From: Dryas octopetala
Lineage: Eukaryota > Streptophyta > Magnoliopsida > Rosales > Rosaceae
DNA length: 64,000 nucleotides
Assembly: GCA_963921425.1 (NCBI GenBank)
Contig: OY992834.1
Span: forward strand, 1,674,001 to 1,738,000
Reading direction: 5' to 3'
The translations under genes were made by a program, and so were the position numbers. Under the pieces are notes generated by a model. That model did no database searches, was not told the DNA's origin, and was given only the letters and a program-made list of their open reading frames with translations. Positions within the stretch are counted from its first letter, which is position 1; every line of letters begins with the position of its first letter. This document shows positions 46,934 through 58,759 of the stretch, one piece after another.

Positions 46934-49900
46934 TCAACATGATCTTCAGCTTAATGGTGTGCCACAATGTTGGTTAACCTTCAGCTTAAACCTTTTTAGC
47001 ACAAGATGTAACTACATACTGTTTTTTATTTAGGAAGCAATAGGGTATGCTACAAATGTCATCCTTGCACTATTTTGTGTTCCTACTGCAAGTATCATTA
47101 GGCATGAAATGTCATTTTCTAGGAAGCTAGGACATTTTCCAGTTATTGTAACAGTATCTTTGTTTTTTTTTTTGTTTTAATATAAGTTCAGTTATGGTTT
47201 TAAGTTTTAACAATTTTAGTTCTACCAAACCCGTTTGCCTCTTGAAAACCAAAAGTTTCCCTATGGCACAAAAGTATAGCAATGGCTTTGTGAGTTTTAA
47301 AAGAAGAAAAAAAAAACTTTTAAAAGGGAAAGAAATTTTCAACAAGGAAATTCAATTTTACAAGAAAAATAAAGTTAATATTTAATTAAAAACATTATAT
47401 TAAGAGACTAGTATTTTTACCCTAAAAAATAATACACAACTCCAAAGAGACTAGTATTTGTTATATTTATTTGTGGAATGTTGATATACAACGTACTAAA
47501 AGAAATTAATACACAACTCCAAAGAAACAAAAATCTTTAAAATTAAAATAAAATTATAATTGTAGTAATTGAATGTTATTGCTAGACAACTACAAGAAAG
47601 CTTGAACTTTCAAAAGAAGGCGACCGAATGCTTGAACAACCGCCTTCGAATGCTATTTGTGAGTATTCGCATTCAAGCGCTTGATTAGAAATGAACCACA
47701 TTGGTATAGACTCAAAACAGGGTCGGAACCAAATACATTATAGCCCAGCCAAGAATTCTGCGGAAAAAGTGATTATATACATATATATATATATATAGAA
47801 GTGCTCTAAAGTTAAGTAGTTTGCAAGTTAATACGAAGCTAAATATGCTTTTGGGCTCACCACATCACAAATTTCATAATCCGAACCATAATTTATTTAG
47901 GCCACATTTCAAAGATCATCATTGCAAAAAATCAACAAAATCAAAAATCATGTAGTCATCTAATTGAGATCAAATAAATAGACGATCAGTATTTTTGATA
48001 AAAGCATAGAAATAGTTGTTATTATAATCAAATTGCTAAATGACTTCCGATTTTAGAGATTTTTTACAGGAATGATCTTTGAAGTAGGGTCTAAACAATA
48101 TACGGTTCGGATTTTGATATTACATTATGCAGTGGGCCCAACAGGGTGGTTAGTTTTGTATTAACTTACTAACTAGTTAGTTTTCGAGCATTCTTCTATA
48201 TATATATATATATCACATAGAAGCCCAGTATTAGTAACTTAGTATGTTACCGTTTCTTTCAATTAGAATTTGTTGGTATGATTGGTGAAATTTATATGAA
48301 ATTTGTGTGTTTGCTGCCATATTTTTTCAAGCATATGCTTTCAAACTTTTATAGTTTAATTAATATTTGTATAATGCATTTTGAAGGGTAAGGGTCAATA
48401 TACCCCTCATGACTAGGTGTATCTTTTTTTCATATTAGGGTCCAATAGTTAATGTTGAGCCAAAGTTGAGATAAAACAGGGTCCTTAAGTGACACAAAAT
48501 AAAAGTATGTGTCCTTCATTAACACGAATCAAAATTAACGTCCTGAAATGAAATAGTCATCAAAGTATGTGTCCTGTTTGTAAATTTTTCCCTTATTTAT
48601 TATTATTGTTGTGACCAATAGTTAATTAATGGTTATAAGTTTCTAGCTATTTATTTAGTTAAGTCATATTAGTTTCAGTACTTATATATAGAATTGACAT
48701 TTGGTTGAACCATGGCTTGTAATATTAAAAGGCTAGGCTTGTAATATTAAAAGACTAGCTGTAGATCGTTTTCTTTCAGAAAATAAGATTATCTCCTAAT
48801 TATCTTCTTCTTCATATTCTGTATACATTTTTTGCATTAATTATATTGTTCGTCAATCATGACAAAGCTTGAATCTTCTTAAATTGTGAGAGGTCAGCCG
48901 AATCAAAAATCTTGGTTTATTTTGTTGGTACTTCATTGTAGTTAATACTTGCCCCTATCTTATCAAAATATAAAAGAATCTTTGATGGTCCCAATGAGCA
49001 GATATTTATCCCACTTATTAGTGAAGTCAATCTAGACTAAAATTTTCTATCATGCTATGTTAGTGCGCCAAATCCAAATTTATTCAAACAAAAACTCATT
49101 TGCCGCTTTATGTAATCTTTCACTTCTATTTCAATATGTGATGAACTGAATTATTCAATAATTCTCGTTACCCCAGTACTGAAACGCCAACTGCAAACCC
49201 AATTCCATTGGGATCAAAATATCAATCCAAATGAGAGGGAAAAAAAAGCCTTTCCCGCTATCAAATTGGCTGACTTGCAGCTACCACTTGACATGATGCT
49301 CAGGAAGGTTACTTGGCCCAATGCTCTGACAGCTTTTACCTACTTCAAGATTAGTTGATTTGAGGGATATGGCACTTCTTATACATAAATATGGAAAGGA
49401 GATGAGCATTTCACAAACACACTCACATCCTACTTCTCTCAGAGATTGAAACAACTGCAAGAGAAATCAAATAGGAGACTTGAGCGTGAGAGTGAAGAGC
49501 ACCAAGGACGTCAACAGGTTTGTTCACTCTCTTCTATATGAAACCTACAGTTTTCGCTGATGCTTGAATTAATTTCAGACTTCCAATTTAAATTCTTGTT
49601 TCAAATTTACAGTTTTAATTATTTATATGAGGTTGCTTATATGGTTATGTACAAAGATAAGTATAATTATAAGTTTACAGACCATTATTGAAGTTAGCAT
49701 GAATTTTCTCTGCTTTGGGCTTGTTAGTCAGCACAGTACATCTAAACAAATTTTTTTTTCCTTTCAACATTTTCAAATACCTATACTACCAGGCTGAAGG
49801 AAAATGGTGTATTCCATGCAGTTTGTTTACCATGATATAGTAATAAATGCCATGCTATCCTATATTAATACATGCCAATTAAACAGATGCAGTCAATTGC

Positions 49901-49952
49901 ACTATGTTAATTAACAATGATTCTTGTTTACATGTTGTCAGGTTGAGCAAGT
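46934..49952 (+). other. CACTA interior; promoter and leader of TNPA-like gene
   Basis: About 3 kb of AT-rich sequence containing a palindromic MITE-like segment (47798-48196). Near the right end ATAAATATGG (about 49385) may be a TATA box. A non-coding leader exon ending near 49518 ('gtcaacag|gtttg') could splice to 49942 ('tgtcag|gttgag'), eleven bases before the TNPA-like ATG. Confidence 0.4.
47798..48196. mobile_element. MITE-like element with ~150-bp inverted repeats
   Basis: Left arm gaagtgctctaaagttaagt and reverse complement of the right arm gaagaatgctcgaaaactaa can be followed inwards for about 150 bp (shared 'aagttaatac', 'aatccgaacc', 'tttcaaagatcat'). Both ends abut (TA)n runs (about 47776-47797, 48197-48213), so target duplication and exact ends cannot be fixed. 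Non-coding; nested within the CACTA element. Confidence 0.6.
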
Positions 49953-52511
49953 ATGGATAACTCACAGGCACAAGGGATTGAGGATATTGGCCTTGGATCA
50001 GGGACTCAAGAGGAGGTCCATGTGGAAGGTCACATTGTCAATGAGGCAGTAGAGGATGGGACTCAACAAGCTGTTATGCCTCCTGAGCCAATTGTTGTAA
50101 CTAATATCAATGAAGAACTCCCACATGGGGATGTTGTGCATGAGGCAAATGAACCAAATGTTGCCTCGGGGCTAGTGGCTGACATCCGAGCACGTAGAGG
50201 AAGGAATAGACCAAACTGGGCTTTAGAAAGGCCAGAGTTGATGAGGTTCAACCACTTCGGACAAGCGGTTGCTCCCTCAAGGACGGTAGCAAGATTTTCA
50301 AGGTTCCTTGGTCAATTGGCAATTGATAGAACCCTGTTTGCAATCAATGTACTTGATTGGAGGAAATTTCGGGGTCGTGAAATGGACCGAGCTTGGGCAA
50401 AGATTGAGGTATACATGTACTTTCCCACCTATGTTAGTCAACAGATGGCATAAAGTTCTAATATGGGATACTCCACAAATTATATTATTCTTGAGAAATA
50501 AAAAAAAAAATTGTGAAATGATCTGTTTTGCAAGGTAACCATTGACTGGTCTGAGGAGAGGACTCTTGCATTGAAGCAAAAGATACGCTATGTTGCTGAG
50601 GCAAAAATGAATGAGCGGTGGAAACACCATAAGTGTTTGTTGCGCAAGGATTGGTATAAACCTTTCGTCTCCAACAATAGGAGGTTTGTATGTGGGGATC
50701 CCCATGTGGATCCTGATCAATGGATTCACCTAGTTCGCCATTGGGATTCTCTGCCGGCACAGGTAGGATGTCAGTTGCTTTCTCAAGTGATTCTTGATTA
50801 CAATATATATAGATTTCAAAGTAGGAAATTTCTTTTACAATATAAATGGTTGATTTATATGACCATCAATTCAATTACATGTCAGTCACCAGTTGCACAT
50901 GTTCTGTAAATGTTGTCTATTAGGAGCGTGCTGCACTGAACACTAACAGCAGGCACAAAATGAGGGTGATGCATACGTCTGGCACAAAGACCTTTGCGCA
51001 AATCCGGGATGAGTATGTAAGTGGTCTACGACCTGCGAATAAATTTGGCATTTAAGGGTTTTACTGACCAGCTTGTAATTCAGAGCTCTTAAATTATTAA
51101 TTTGAGTTTGAATGCTACATTAGATAATTGTTATCAGGTGGAGCAAAGTTTATGGTTGTTTTCTGTGTATCAAATCGTAGGCACAGGACCACGGAGGGGT
51201 GGAACCAAACAGAATTGAACTCTTCAAGATCACACATTGCAGGTCCAACGGGAATCCGGTGAACTCTAATGCAAGGGAAATTATTGTGAGTTTACTTGGG
51301 TACAATTTCAATTAAATTTCACTTGTTGCACAATATGGATACTTTAATGATGGTTTATGAGTTTTTAATTGGTAATTTCTTAGGTTTAATGTATTTCTTC
51401 TTTGTTCTAATAATAATGATGGTATTGGTTAGGCACTGACCCATGTTGACAAGTTGAAAGAGAACAGAAACAATAATCCAACTTTGAAGCATATTTTGTA
51501 ACTACTTACTGCCAGTCGATACATATATAATCTTCACCATCTGAAACTATATTTATACATTTTTATATTTCTATCATCAAGTAAAAAAACCATATTTGTA
51601 ATGGTGATGGTTTAAGATAGCAAAGACTTTTATTTACTGATTGTTTATTCTAAAAAAATATAGCAAAGGCTTTTATTTTATAGTATCATCAAGTAAAAAA
51701 TCATTCTGCACCATGTCAATTTTATTTACTGATTCTTCAAGATTTGTGACTGATTGTTTAAGATAGCAAAGGCTATTATATTATATGCCATGCTTGTGTG
51801 TCAGGCTACTAAAAATGTATTTGAAATGTTTGTATGCAGGCTGATCTGGAACAGAGGGTAACCCAGTACGAACAGCTCCCCAATACACCCTCAATTACCA
51901 TGGAAGTCATCAATGGAGTTTTTGCAGCAGTCATGGGACCTGAGAATAGCAGTGGCGTTAGGGGATATGGGATTGGAGTGACCCCTGCTGACATTCCAGG
52001 CATGCACACTGATCGACGTGGTGTGGCTGCGGAATTACATGCCTTAAGGGAGTCATATGAGGTGCTACAAAGGGAGGCTGCAAGATTGACAATGGACCAT
52101 CGGGAAGAGATGGAACACACCAGAATGCTAATGGACCAATACCGCCTAGAGGTGGAAAGGCTTCGACTAATGCACAATGGAGAAATTATGCAGCTCCAAA
52201 GGCAACAACAACACATGGATGTTAATTTCAATGGAAGAGTGTCACATGCAGTTGACAACTACATCCGAGGGTCGTTGGCTGCCCCTCCGAGCATGAGTCA
52301 ATTTCCACCAACAATAGTGATGGAGCCGAGCCTGCAAGTACCATTAGCAGCTGCAATTATGACTTCCCCAATTCCAAATCCTGCTGGAGGCCAAACGCAG
52401 CCTAGTACTACACCAAGTCGACTCAGTGGCAATCAAAAAGGAAAATCAGCTGCATGTGAAGGAAGCAACACAGCTTCAAGCAGTGCGAATGAGGGACCAA
52501 GTAACCTGTGA
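49953..52511 (+). CDS. CACTA second protein, TNPA / Transposase_24-like
   Basis: Exons by frame: 49953-50408, 50535-50762, 50924-51016, 51181-51285, then 51840-52511; all junctions are phase 0. Joined this way they give 1554 nt, 517 aa. The optional exon 51433-51501 (ALTHVDKLKENRNNNP...) also fits in phase 0 but ends in TAA, so including it gives a ~320-aa form. Features of the plant En/Spm Transposase_24 family: Gly/Glu-rich N-terminus, RGRNRPNW, KMNERWKHHKCLLRKDWYKP, WIHLVRHWDS, NSRHKMRVMHTSGTKTFAQI, HCRSNGNPVNSNAREI, and a C-terminal helical stretch (about 52020-52200) followed by a Ser/Pro-rich tail. TNPA proteins bind subterminal repeats and help TNPD. Exact splicing of the last part is uncertain. 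Confidence 0.78.
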
Positions 52512-53546
52512 GGCTGCTGTTTGGATTCTCAGTAAGATAGTTTATAGCTTTTAAGTATTAGTATGCTATATATGGTCAATCTCCCTGTTTTGGAAGTTAG
52601 ATTGTGAACTTGCTGACTTATATTTGGAATGAGGCCATAATATAAGTCATGCCAGTTTGCTTGGACTTGTTATATATTTCTGGTTTATTTTGATGATGGT
52701 AGTATATATGGAGCAGGGAAGTGCTGTGCATGATTATTTTGCTTTTGTGAATGTGGTAGGGGTGTGAACAATGAAAAGATGAGTAGAAGGTTTAAGTGTT
52801 CTGCTTAAGTACGTGTATTGTCAAGCAGCACATTTATAACACAAGAGGTGTTTTGTAATGGATGCTCACTCTGTTAATTATAATTTCTATTGGATCAGCT
52901 TGTGACTTTTTTGGTTTATCTGCAAGTTACTAAATTATTATTTTGTTCTTTAATTGGTTAGCAGCAAGCACATTTGGAAACCATGTCCAAAGCTACATTA
53001 GGTCCTCCTTCCAAAATTTAATTCTGCTATGCATATGGATATTACAAACAAAACCATTCTCAAATTGCAAATCGTTATTTCTTAAGCAACTCCATTTGGC
53101 AACTAATATGTATATGATTAAGATAGTTGGTTAGCATAGAAACAAGTATAAATAATGCTCTAGGAAACCATTTCTGCAGAATTTGTTTAGTAGATTGGCA
53201 ACCTTTATCAAAGATTGCAGTAGCTGCCAACCTTCTGCACAAAGGTTGTTATAGCAGGGGTGAAAAACAGATTCAAACCTCTCCTATTCAAACCTATTGA
53301 CCAACTAATTTATAAGTGTAGCTTAAGAATAGCACCTGTCTGACACATTAGTTTCTAATGTGCATGTCAACATCAATGTCAGGGGCCAGATGAACCAGCA
53401 ACCTTACCAAAACAGGTGGTGCAAATGGTCTTTAGCGACCCCAACCCCTACATCATTTGGCTTAAGTGTTGCTGCACAGTTGCTACTGGATTTTGCAACT
53501 CTAAATGGTTGTTTAGTGGGCAATAGAACTAGGAAAAAAAAGGTTG
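52512..53546 (+). other. CACTA right subterminal region
   Basis: 3' end of the TNPA-like gene and about 1 kb without genes. The last ~200 bp has motifs such as AGCGACCCCAACCCC and, inverted, GGTTGGGGTTGCC, likely subterminal protein-binding repeats. Confidence 0.5.
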
Positions 53547-53570
53547 GGGTTGCCAAGTTTTCTTGTAGTG
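53547..53570 (-). repeat. CACTA right terminal inverted repeat
   Basis: Reads ...GTTTTCTTGTAGTG then GTT; reverse complement begins CACTACAAGAAAACTTGG, pairing with the left terminus. Confidence 0.9.
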
Positions 53571-53573
53571 GTT

Positions 53574-54311
53574 GGACTTCTAACAGAATACTAAAACCTC
53601 ACTAACAGAGCTTTACTAATTCGCTAACAGCTGACTTGTAATTAATGTTGACTGGTTAGACTTGATGAGCTGGCAAATGCTTGTTTTGCTACTTCTTCAG
53701 CACTGGCCTATACGAAGTTACGAACGCTAGCTTCCCATGCATAATTATTGGCATTGCATGTTCACTGTATTATGGATCACCGCTTTAATTTCATCCATTA
53801 AGTAACAAATCACTGGCCAAGCATTCCGATGCGTTCTCAAATGAGGTTTCTGCAAATATATTTTGCTAACAAGATGCATGGACATTACCTGAGCTATAGA
53901 ATCAGACTTTGACCTAATACTTCAATTATATCGGACATATATATATATATATACCCATTACATTGCATGTATTTGGGCATGTAAAATGGATCGGGTGGGA
54001 TTAGCGCAAGCCTGAAGTTTCAAGTTTGAAATCGAGCACGGGCAAAGCCCATTGTACTACTTAAATATATGAAGCATATATAATTGTAATTTTCCGTGAC
54101 GATGATATGAAGCATATACAATTGTAATTGAAGAATGAAGATTTTGTTTCTGACTCGGACAACAAAAATTAAATTCCTTTTATTTTTCCTTGTTAAATGT
54201 AAATTGGTACCTTTGCCACACGGCCCACACCAAATGTCACTGAAACCTTCATATTACACGTACAATTACAATACAAAGTAATAAACCTAGTTGGACTCAA
54301 CTCAACTCAAC
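53574..54311. other. Intergenic region between CACTA and UGT88 copy 2
   Basis: AT-rich sequence with a (TA)n run at about 53939-53953 and the probable 3' UTR of UGT88 copy 2. No gene seen. Confidence 0.45.
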
Positions 54312-54617
54312 TCAATCTTGGTTCCACGACTCAACGAGTTTCGTTAATGCAACCCGAGACGACCCGCCCTCACTCAATGCAGCATTTTCTTCACTATTCA
54401 AAGCCTTGATACGCTTTCTGATCGAGTCACCTTCCTTTGAGTCCATCAACTCATTAACTCGCATCTCCACCTCGGCAGCACTCACAAACCCGTCTTTCGA
54501 CTCGTTCATGGGCAAAGCAATCTTAATTTCCTCCACCAACACCACCCGATTAAATCTTTGCTCCGCATAGAGCGGCCAAGCCACCATGGGCACCCCTGCA
54601 CACACCGCCTCCAACAC

Positions 54618-54652
<35 letters not shown>

Positions 54653-55730
54653 CCGAGTCATGATTCAACACCGCCACTTGCGGCGCCCATGACTGCACCA
54701 CAAGACCGCTATCTTTTGTCCGATCCAAAAACCCATCCGGAAGCAGAGACTCCAAATCCGGGTCGGGTTGCGCCGTAATGGCCACACTTTGGTTTTGGGA
54801 AGGCGGATTACGCACCACCCACAAGAACCTTTGGCCACTCCTCTCCAAACCGAAAGCTATTTCCTTCATCTGCTCCATTGAAAACAATCCCAAGCTCCCA
54901 AAACAGAGAAACACCACGCTTCCACTGGGTTGTGAATCCAGCCATCTCAAACACTCGGGCACATCACCACCAGATTTTTGATTGGGGGCAACGATTAAGG
55001 GTCCTATGCAGTAGATGGGGGGTGTGGGAATTTCAGGCACGCATAGGCCATCTGATATTGCTCTGATTGCTCTGGGCTCGAGCGATTCGAACGTGTTTAC
55101 GATAACCCCATCTGATTTGGGCATTTGGGTTGAGTTATATAAGAAGTATTCATAAGCCTTATCCTTGCGATCGAGAAGTGGTTTTGGCATATCGGAGGAA
55201 GGCATTGGTGGGACTCCAGGAATGTCGAGAAGGGTGTCAAGATCCTTGAAGCTCTTTTGGGTGTTTTTGTGAGTAGTTGGGAGGTATAAAAAGGAAGCGA
55301 GGCAGGCTGCACCGGATGTGAAGAAGAAGTAGCCGGGGATTTTGAGCTCAGTAGCAACAGAAAGCGCGAGACCGCCGAAGAAATCCATGACAAGAGCTTT
55401 AATGGTGAAATTCTGGGCGAAGGAAAGGAGGGCATGGCGGACGTTGGGGTTGTTGAGGCGGAGGACTTCGAAGGTGAGGGTTTCATGGTTGGGGGAGGAG
55501 GTGGTGGAGGGGTCGAGAGAGATGGCAGGGAGGTGGTGGAAGATGATGGAGGTTGTGTCAGCAGAGACGGTGGAAATATATGAGGTGATGTCATGGGCTC
55601 TGTAGGGTGGAGTGGCGATGAGGATGTGGATGGAGAGTGAAGGATGGTGAGTAAGTATGAGCTTGCCAAGCTCTACCATGGAGATCAAGTGGCCTATAGC
55701 TGGTGATGGGTATAAAACTATAGCCTCCAT
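54312..55730 (-). CDS. UDP-glycosyltransferase, UGT88 family (copy 2)
   Basis: Intronless, 472 aa from ATG 55730 (MEAIVLYPSPAIGH). Catalytic His14 in AIGHL and Asp at about 116 in ALVMDFFGG. The PSPG box spans about 348-391, beginning WAPQVAVLNHDSVGG and ending YAEQ with the Gln linked to UDP-glucose use. Shares MVELGKLILTHHP and SGQRFLWVVRNPPS with copy 1, so the two are tandem paralogues on the same strand, but the acceptor-binding N-halves differ considerably (for example LDIPGVPPMPSSDM here against a different loop there), which suggests different acceptors. Expected reaction: cytosolic O-glucosylation of a phenolic compound; acceptor not determinable. A CT microsatellite lies directly upstream of the start. 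Confidence 0.95.
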
Positions 55731-55765
<35 letters not shown>

Positions 55766-57040
55766 TAGTTCTCTGTTTTTAGCTCTGTCTCTGTGGGACT
55801 GTGTGCTCGTATCTGCTCTTATACTATGGAAAACATCGGCCAAAAGACACTAACAAAATGAGGCTATTGCTCACTCATTGGAGAATAATTCCCTCAGTTC
55901 ATGTAGGACGTCCCTCCGTCGCTACTGATGTGGCACAACCACAGTCGTACATTTTTTTTTAAAGCCCAATAACTCAAATATTTTCGGTTGAGTTAATTTT
56001 TATCTTTTTAAAATCTTGTTTTATTTTTTTTTTATGATAGCTTAATTTTTTTTTTTTTGGCCACTTTATGATACCTTAATTAAAGTGAAGACAAAGACTC
56101 AAAAGAATTGGGCTATAATCAATTGGGCCCTACCACCATGAACGTAGCATTCGATACTAAATGTTTTTCACAATAGAATACGACCAACGGGTCTTAATTT
56201 GTTTCTTGAGTTCCAAGACGTCTAAAACTCTAAATACATGTTGTTTAAACTTTAGCAACAAAGAAGAAAGAAACCAAAACGTGTACGTGACTAACATTTT
56301 CAATTATAATTACAAATACCATTATTGATGATGTGGTGTAACATTTACTTTCATTTTTAATTTTTTGCAGGTTTTGAGCTGGCCTGTTTGAAACCCAACA
56401 CGAGTATGGACGAATATAAATGAACTCAGCTCACAAGTTGGGTCAGATTTAAGGTCTAGATTAATCGGGCCAACCAGGACCAACCCAATTATTAAACGGC
56501 TAAATATTCCATGGGGCATGCTCTCATTATTAAACAAGCCGGTCCAAGCACAAAGCACGACAGGGCCAGCCAGCTGTACGCTTCTAATGACATAAACAAC
56601 AGTATCATACAACCTCAAATCGCAGGTACAGATCATACAACCTCTAATCACATAAACAGTATCATCACAGTTCCGTAGCTTCTACAAAGACAAAAGTCAC
56701 AAAACATTGTTGTTGCGACAAAGAACAAACACGACATCTGATAAAATCAATCAAGTAAACTATACGAAACTCTTAAAATCATGTTGTGGACAACATCCAC
56801 TTAGGTAATTCAATAACCTGCACCCGAACCAAAATGCCCATCAGCTTCAGGCCAGGGTAAGTGTGATTGTGTGAATGGTGCCAAAAAGAAGCAGAGACAT
56901 AATTCATTGTTCAAAATGATGCAGAAACAGACATAGGATACACTTAGCGATGCCCTTCCCTCCGCTTTCCTTTCTTTCTATGCACTTTCACAAAATAAAT
57001 AAACAAGCAGATGATAAAGACTGAGTGTTTCCTTGAGCTT
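55731..57040. other. UGT88 copy 2 promoter and TRAPPC1 3' flank
   Basis: A (CT)n run (about 55734-55762; GA on the gene strand) forms the 5' leader of UGT88 copy 2. The segment 56110-56360 is a second copy of the block at 27872-28175. About 56800-57040 probably holds the TRAPPC1 3' UTR. No additional gene supported. Confidence 0.45.
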
Positions 57041-58759
57041 CTACGAAATGCTCCTTACATATTGGTCAAGAGTTGTATTGAATAGCTCAGACCTACAAAG
57101 AAAAATTGCTTAGGAATTCAAAACCTTTTTTCATTTGTGTGAAACCTTATAAAGGCAACTAGAAAGTGTCACATTGCTATAAACTGAACCATGTATTGAA
57201 ATTACATTTTAAAAACAAAAACAAAAACAGAAAAAAGTCCTAATGGTTTGAGGGAAACAAAAAGTTTCTTCCAAAAATATGACATCATCAAGTATCTGAG
57301 GTGCCTAACCCACCAGAAACTAATTCAGTAGACATAATGCAATGACAGGGGAACCAAGATCCAATTTAGCAAAAGTAGAGTTGCTGTCTAGACATTCAAA
57401 TGATAAATTGAAAACTACAGTCAATTCCCTTTCGGGCTACTAGAATCAGCCTCACCATCTATAGCCTATAGGCATGCAATTAAGTTGATTACACTAGAAC
57501 ATTCATAAAGACTTGGGGTTGGGGGTTCATATTTTGCTTGACAATCAATTTTTAATAGTATAGCAGCATGATCCTCTTTTTTCCCTAAGGTGAAGCGAAA
57601 GAAAAGTAAACATTTATTTACTTACATAAAACTAATAATAAAGGAAAAGAAAAAAAAAATGTGCTGCATATCCAGAATATAAAGACACAGATAAGTGTTC
57701 CTAATAAGAAGAAGAAATTGCCCGGTTCAAAAATGTCCTGTTGTAATGAAACAGGAAATGTAAGAACATCTTTTTAATTAATGATATGCATCCGTTTGAT
57801 AAGGAAACCAAAAAAATGATAAATCTATTTATGATGCATGGGATGAAATCTGTTACTGTGAAGATAAATCATGACTAGATTACAATGATGAAAGCTTAAT
57901 CACTTACCTGATTGGAGTTCCGGGAGTATAAAGCGGGTTCTTGACAACATACTCGACGTACAAGTTGTAAATGTACTTCAAAGATTCGCGCAAGTCACCA
58001 GTCCTGGGATGAGTGACCAAGATAATCTGCACAAAGGAGTCAGAAGAGCAGCACATTAAGAATTGCATGGCAAACAAACACAACCACACACATTCACTTG
58101 TCCAAATTGCTAACCTAAGCAGTACAAATTCAAGAATGTATTTGAGTAAAGCCTTTCTGATGCAAAACTGGTAGATCTTAGTACTAGAGAAATTTTGCCA
58201 ACAGGGGATCACTATACATTACATTAAGCCAAAATCAGCTAATCAAGTAACTGTCTTGACAATCAAAACCACAATTCTAGATCTGAGATTCTGAATGCCA
58301 ATTACTTAAAAGAAGAGAAAAGAATAGAAGCGAACCTTTATACCAGAAGGGCTCTCCATGAAACTAAGCTTGTACGTATTGGTTCGGAAGCTGTGAAAGG
58401 AACAGCCTTGACCAGGCAGCTGAGGCACCCCAAGGTTCCCCTTCTCCACACTGCACCCAAAATATAATCATCAAATTAGGGAATAAGGGAAAATGGGTAG
58501 CAGAAGATGAGATGAGATGAGAGGGAATTACGTACGTGGTGGGGTCCATCTTGGCAGTCAAGGACTTGAGGGAGAAGAGCAAACCGAACATGAGCTTGTG
58601 GTCTTGTTGAGGGTTGAGAGTGTGGAGAGGTCGATTCCATTCTCTGTAGAGCAAGCAGACGCCGTTCCGGTTGAAGACGTACATCATGTGTCCGTTGTTC
58701 CCCGTCGCCGTTGCCGCCGGCAGCGATGGGCTTATCTCTGTCCCCCCGAAGAATTGCAT
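57041..58759 (-). CDS. TRAPPC1: TRAPP complex subunit 1 (BET5-like), four exons
   Basis: Minus-strand exons 58759-58536, 58450-58336, 58026-57908 and 57092-57041 join in frame to 510 nt, 169 aa. The start MQFFGGTEISPS is the plant family N-terminus. MMYVFNRNGVCLLYREWNR opens the longin-type (sybindin) fold; DHKLMFGLLFSLKSLTAKM, GCSFHSFRTNTYKLSFMESP and LVTHPRTGDLRESLKYIY follow; the protein ends TTLDQYVRSIS. TRAPPC1/Bet5 is a core subunit of TRAPP complexes, which act as exchange factors for Rab1/Rab11-type GTPases in ER-Golgi and post-Golgi traffic. The plant-type N-terminal insertion (about 15 residues) makes it longer than the animal protein. All introns are GT-AG. Confidence 0.95.

Larger units (their letters stand above)
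37561..53570 (+). mobile_element. CACTA (En/Spm) DNA transposon, potentially autonomous
   Basis: Left terminus CACTACAACAAATCTAAGCA (37561) and reverse complement of the right terminus CACTACAAGAAAACTTGGCA (53570) share the CACTA signature and most of about 20 bp. The 3-bp flanks are identical, GTT (37558-37560 and 53571-53573), the CACTA target length. Length is 16,010 bp. Inside are two genes read left to right: a TNPD-like transposase (39833-44521) and a TNPA/Transposase_24-like protein (49953-52511), plus a possible third frame (46385-46933). The right subterminal region repeats GGTTGGGGTTGCCA-type motifs in both orientations, probable protein-binding sites. A PIF/Harbinger-like element and a MITE-like palindrome are nested inside. 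The element separates two UGT88 paralogues. Confidence 0.93.

Noticed and set aside
55097..55669. 190-codon Pro/Ser-rich minus-strand frame
   Set aside because: Out-of-frame reading of UGT88 copy 2; the UGT frame has all family motifs.
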